Shown here one piece after another: positions 63,334-64,000 of a stretch of DNA of 64,000 nt (position 1 is its first letter; every line of letters begins with the position of its first letter). The notes beneath the pieces were generated by a model. It worked only from the letters and a program-made list of their open reading frames with translations. It was not told where the DNA came from and did not search any database. This DNA is from Cyanobacteria bacterium FACHB-DQ100 (GTDB lineage: Bacteria > Cyanobacteriota > Cyanobacteriia > Leptolyngbyales > Leptolyngbyaceae), in the NCBI GenBank assembly GCA_014695195.1, contig JACJNW010000037.1:124001-188000 (forward strand), given 5' to 3'. The position numbers were made by a program, and so were the translations under genes.

Positions 63334-64000
63334 ATGACAAGCATAAACATGGAGACAAAGCGCTACTCCGAAGACTTCGATCTTCAAAGCCATTGGCTCG
63401 TTCTGAAACGTCGCTGGTTAGTTACTGTCGGTGTGTTTGCCGCAACAGTCGGACTCGTTGGACTGGCAACCACCATGCAACGACCGAGCTATGAAGCAAA
63501 CGGGCGAGTGTTAGTTCAGACAAACCGCACCACCTCGCTAACCGGTGTCGGTGAAAAAATCGGAACGCTTGAACCCCTCAGACGCGAAGGTAATCCACTC
63601 GATACTCAAGCAGTCGTCGTGATGTCCTACCCCAATTTGCAGCGCGTAATTGATACGCTGCAACTTAAGAACGGCAAAGGACGATCGATGACTCCTGAAG
63701 AACTGGCTCGACGGCTTAAGGTCGAACCCGTTCCAACTACCGATATTCTCAACGTCAAGTACAACGACGACGACCCAGAGATGGCAGCAAACGTGGTCAA
63801 CTTGATCATGAAAGCCTACATCGACAGCAACCTTAAAACCAACCAGGAAGAAGCCACCAAAGCAGGTGGTTTTATCGAAAATCAGCTTCCTGCTGCACAA
63901 GAAGAACTGAACAAAGCTTCTGAAGCCCTACGCAACTTTAGAACCCGCAATGGCATTGTCGATTTAGAGCGCGAGTCGGCTGCAAACATTGCCTCAGCCG
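63334..64000 (+). CDS. Wzz/BY-kinase type polysaccharide chain-length protein (partial)
   Basis: The gene runs off the window after 222 codons. The start has MTSINMETKRYSEDFDLQSH, then a membrane helix at about 32-50 (LVTVGVFAATVGLVGLATT) and a Wzz domain: PSYEANGRVLVQTNR, then a periplasmic helical region with NVKYNDDDPEMAANVVNLIM and ENQLPAAQEELNKASEALRN. These are typical of polysaccharide co-polymerases and their tyrosine-kinase fusions used in exopolysaccharide export. Whether a kinase domain follows cannot be seen. No strong ribosome binding site precedes the ATG. Confidence 0.9.
   Translation, partial: MTSINMETKRYSEDFDLQSHWLVLKRRWLVTVGVFAATVGLVGLATTMQRPSYEANGRVLVQTNRTTSLTGVGEKIGTLEPLRREGNPLDTQAVVVMSYPNLQRVIDTLQLKNGKGRSMTPEELARRLKVEPVPTTDILNVKYNDDDPEMAANVVNLIMKAYIDSNLKTNQEEATKAGGFIENQLPAAQEELNKASEALRNFRTRNGIVDLERESAANIASA

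Overview
The window reads as chromosomal DNA of a cyanobacterium, probably a filamentous Leptolyngbya-like one. The evidence is the very dense HIP1 palindrome (GCGATCGC and GATCG variants) and a typical cyanobacterial gene set: a Cph1-type phytochrome with Rcp1-like regulators, a pheophorbide-a-oxygenase-like Rieske protein, LL-diaminopimelate aminotransferase, a DUF92 phytyl-phosphate-kinase-like protein, kinases with sensor fusions, DUF928 and DUF1822. The genus is inference. I saw no rRNA, tRNA, CRISPR array or intact insertion sequence.

Layout. 1-1.3 kb: a broken plasmid-type replication helicase (CyRepA1-like) and a small secreted protein. 1.8-10.8 kb: a minus-strand signalling block in transcription order Rcp1-like regulator, phytochrome, overlapping Rcp1-like regulator, overlapping hybrid kinase, then a CHASE4-PAS-GGDEF-EAL protein, with a dead ComM/YifB fragment wedged in. 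10.9-28.8 kb: housekeeping genes (HIT, recR, VOC, DUF92, comB, xth, FHA kinase, gatA, nfi, a kinase fused to a ligand-binding domain, an AGE epimerase, ssb, a two-domain sugar nucleotidyltransferase, a methyltransferase, a Rieske oxygenase). 28.9-30.2 kb: mobile-element-like inverted repeats, a gene remnant and a 21-bp tandem array. 30.2-38.4 kb: dapL, PBP2, dnaX, a secreted duplicated-module protein, a MITE and an erythromycin-esterase family gene. 38.5-42.4 kb: an accessory, decaying stretch with two pseudogenes, an AT-rich orphan gene and two kinds of degenerate repeats.

42.5-46.4 kb: a compact RNA-repair operon, rtcB - CobW/G3E GTPase - archease - rtcA. 46.4-54.2 kb: a minus-strand operon-like set, sigma-70 factor - DUF1822 - CHAT lipoprotein - short DUF1822-tail paralogue - CHAT/CHASE2 receptor - DUF928. 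It combines a dedicated sigma factor with two caspase-like proteases, one cytosolic and tied to an extracytoplasmic sensor, the other a lipoprotein. This is the best candidate for an undescribed system. 54.6-64 kb: threonine synthase between two ubiquitin-like sulfur carriers, a WD40 kinase, hydrolases, a Bax1-like DUF790 nuclease, a NucA-type nuclease and the start of a Wzz/BY-kinase exopolysaccharide gene that leaves the window.

Two themes recur: sensor diversification (three different Ser/Thr kinase architectures, phytochrome, c-di-GMP and CHASE2/CHAT) and visible gene decay (at least four recognisable pseudogenes) next to small palindromic repeats.
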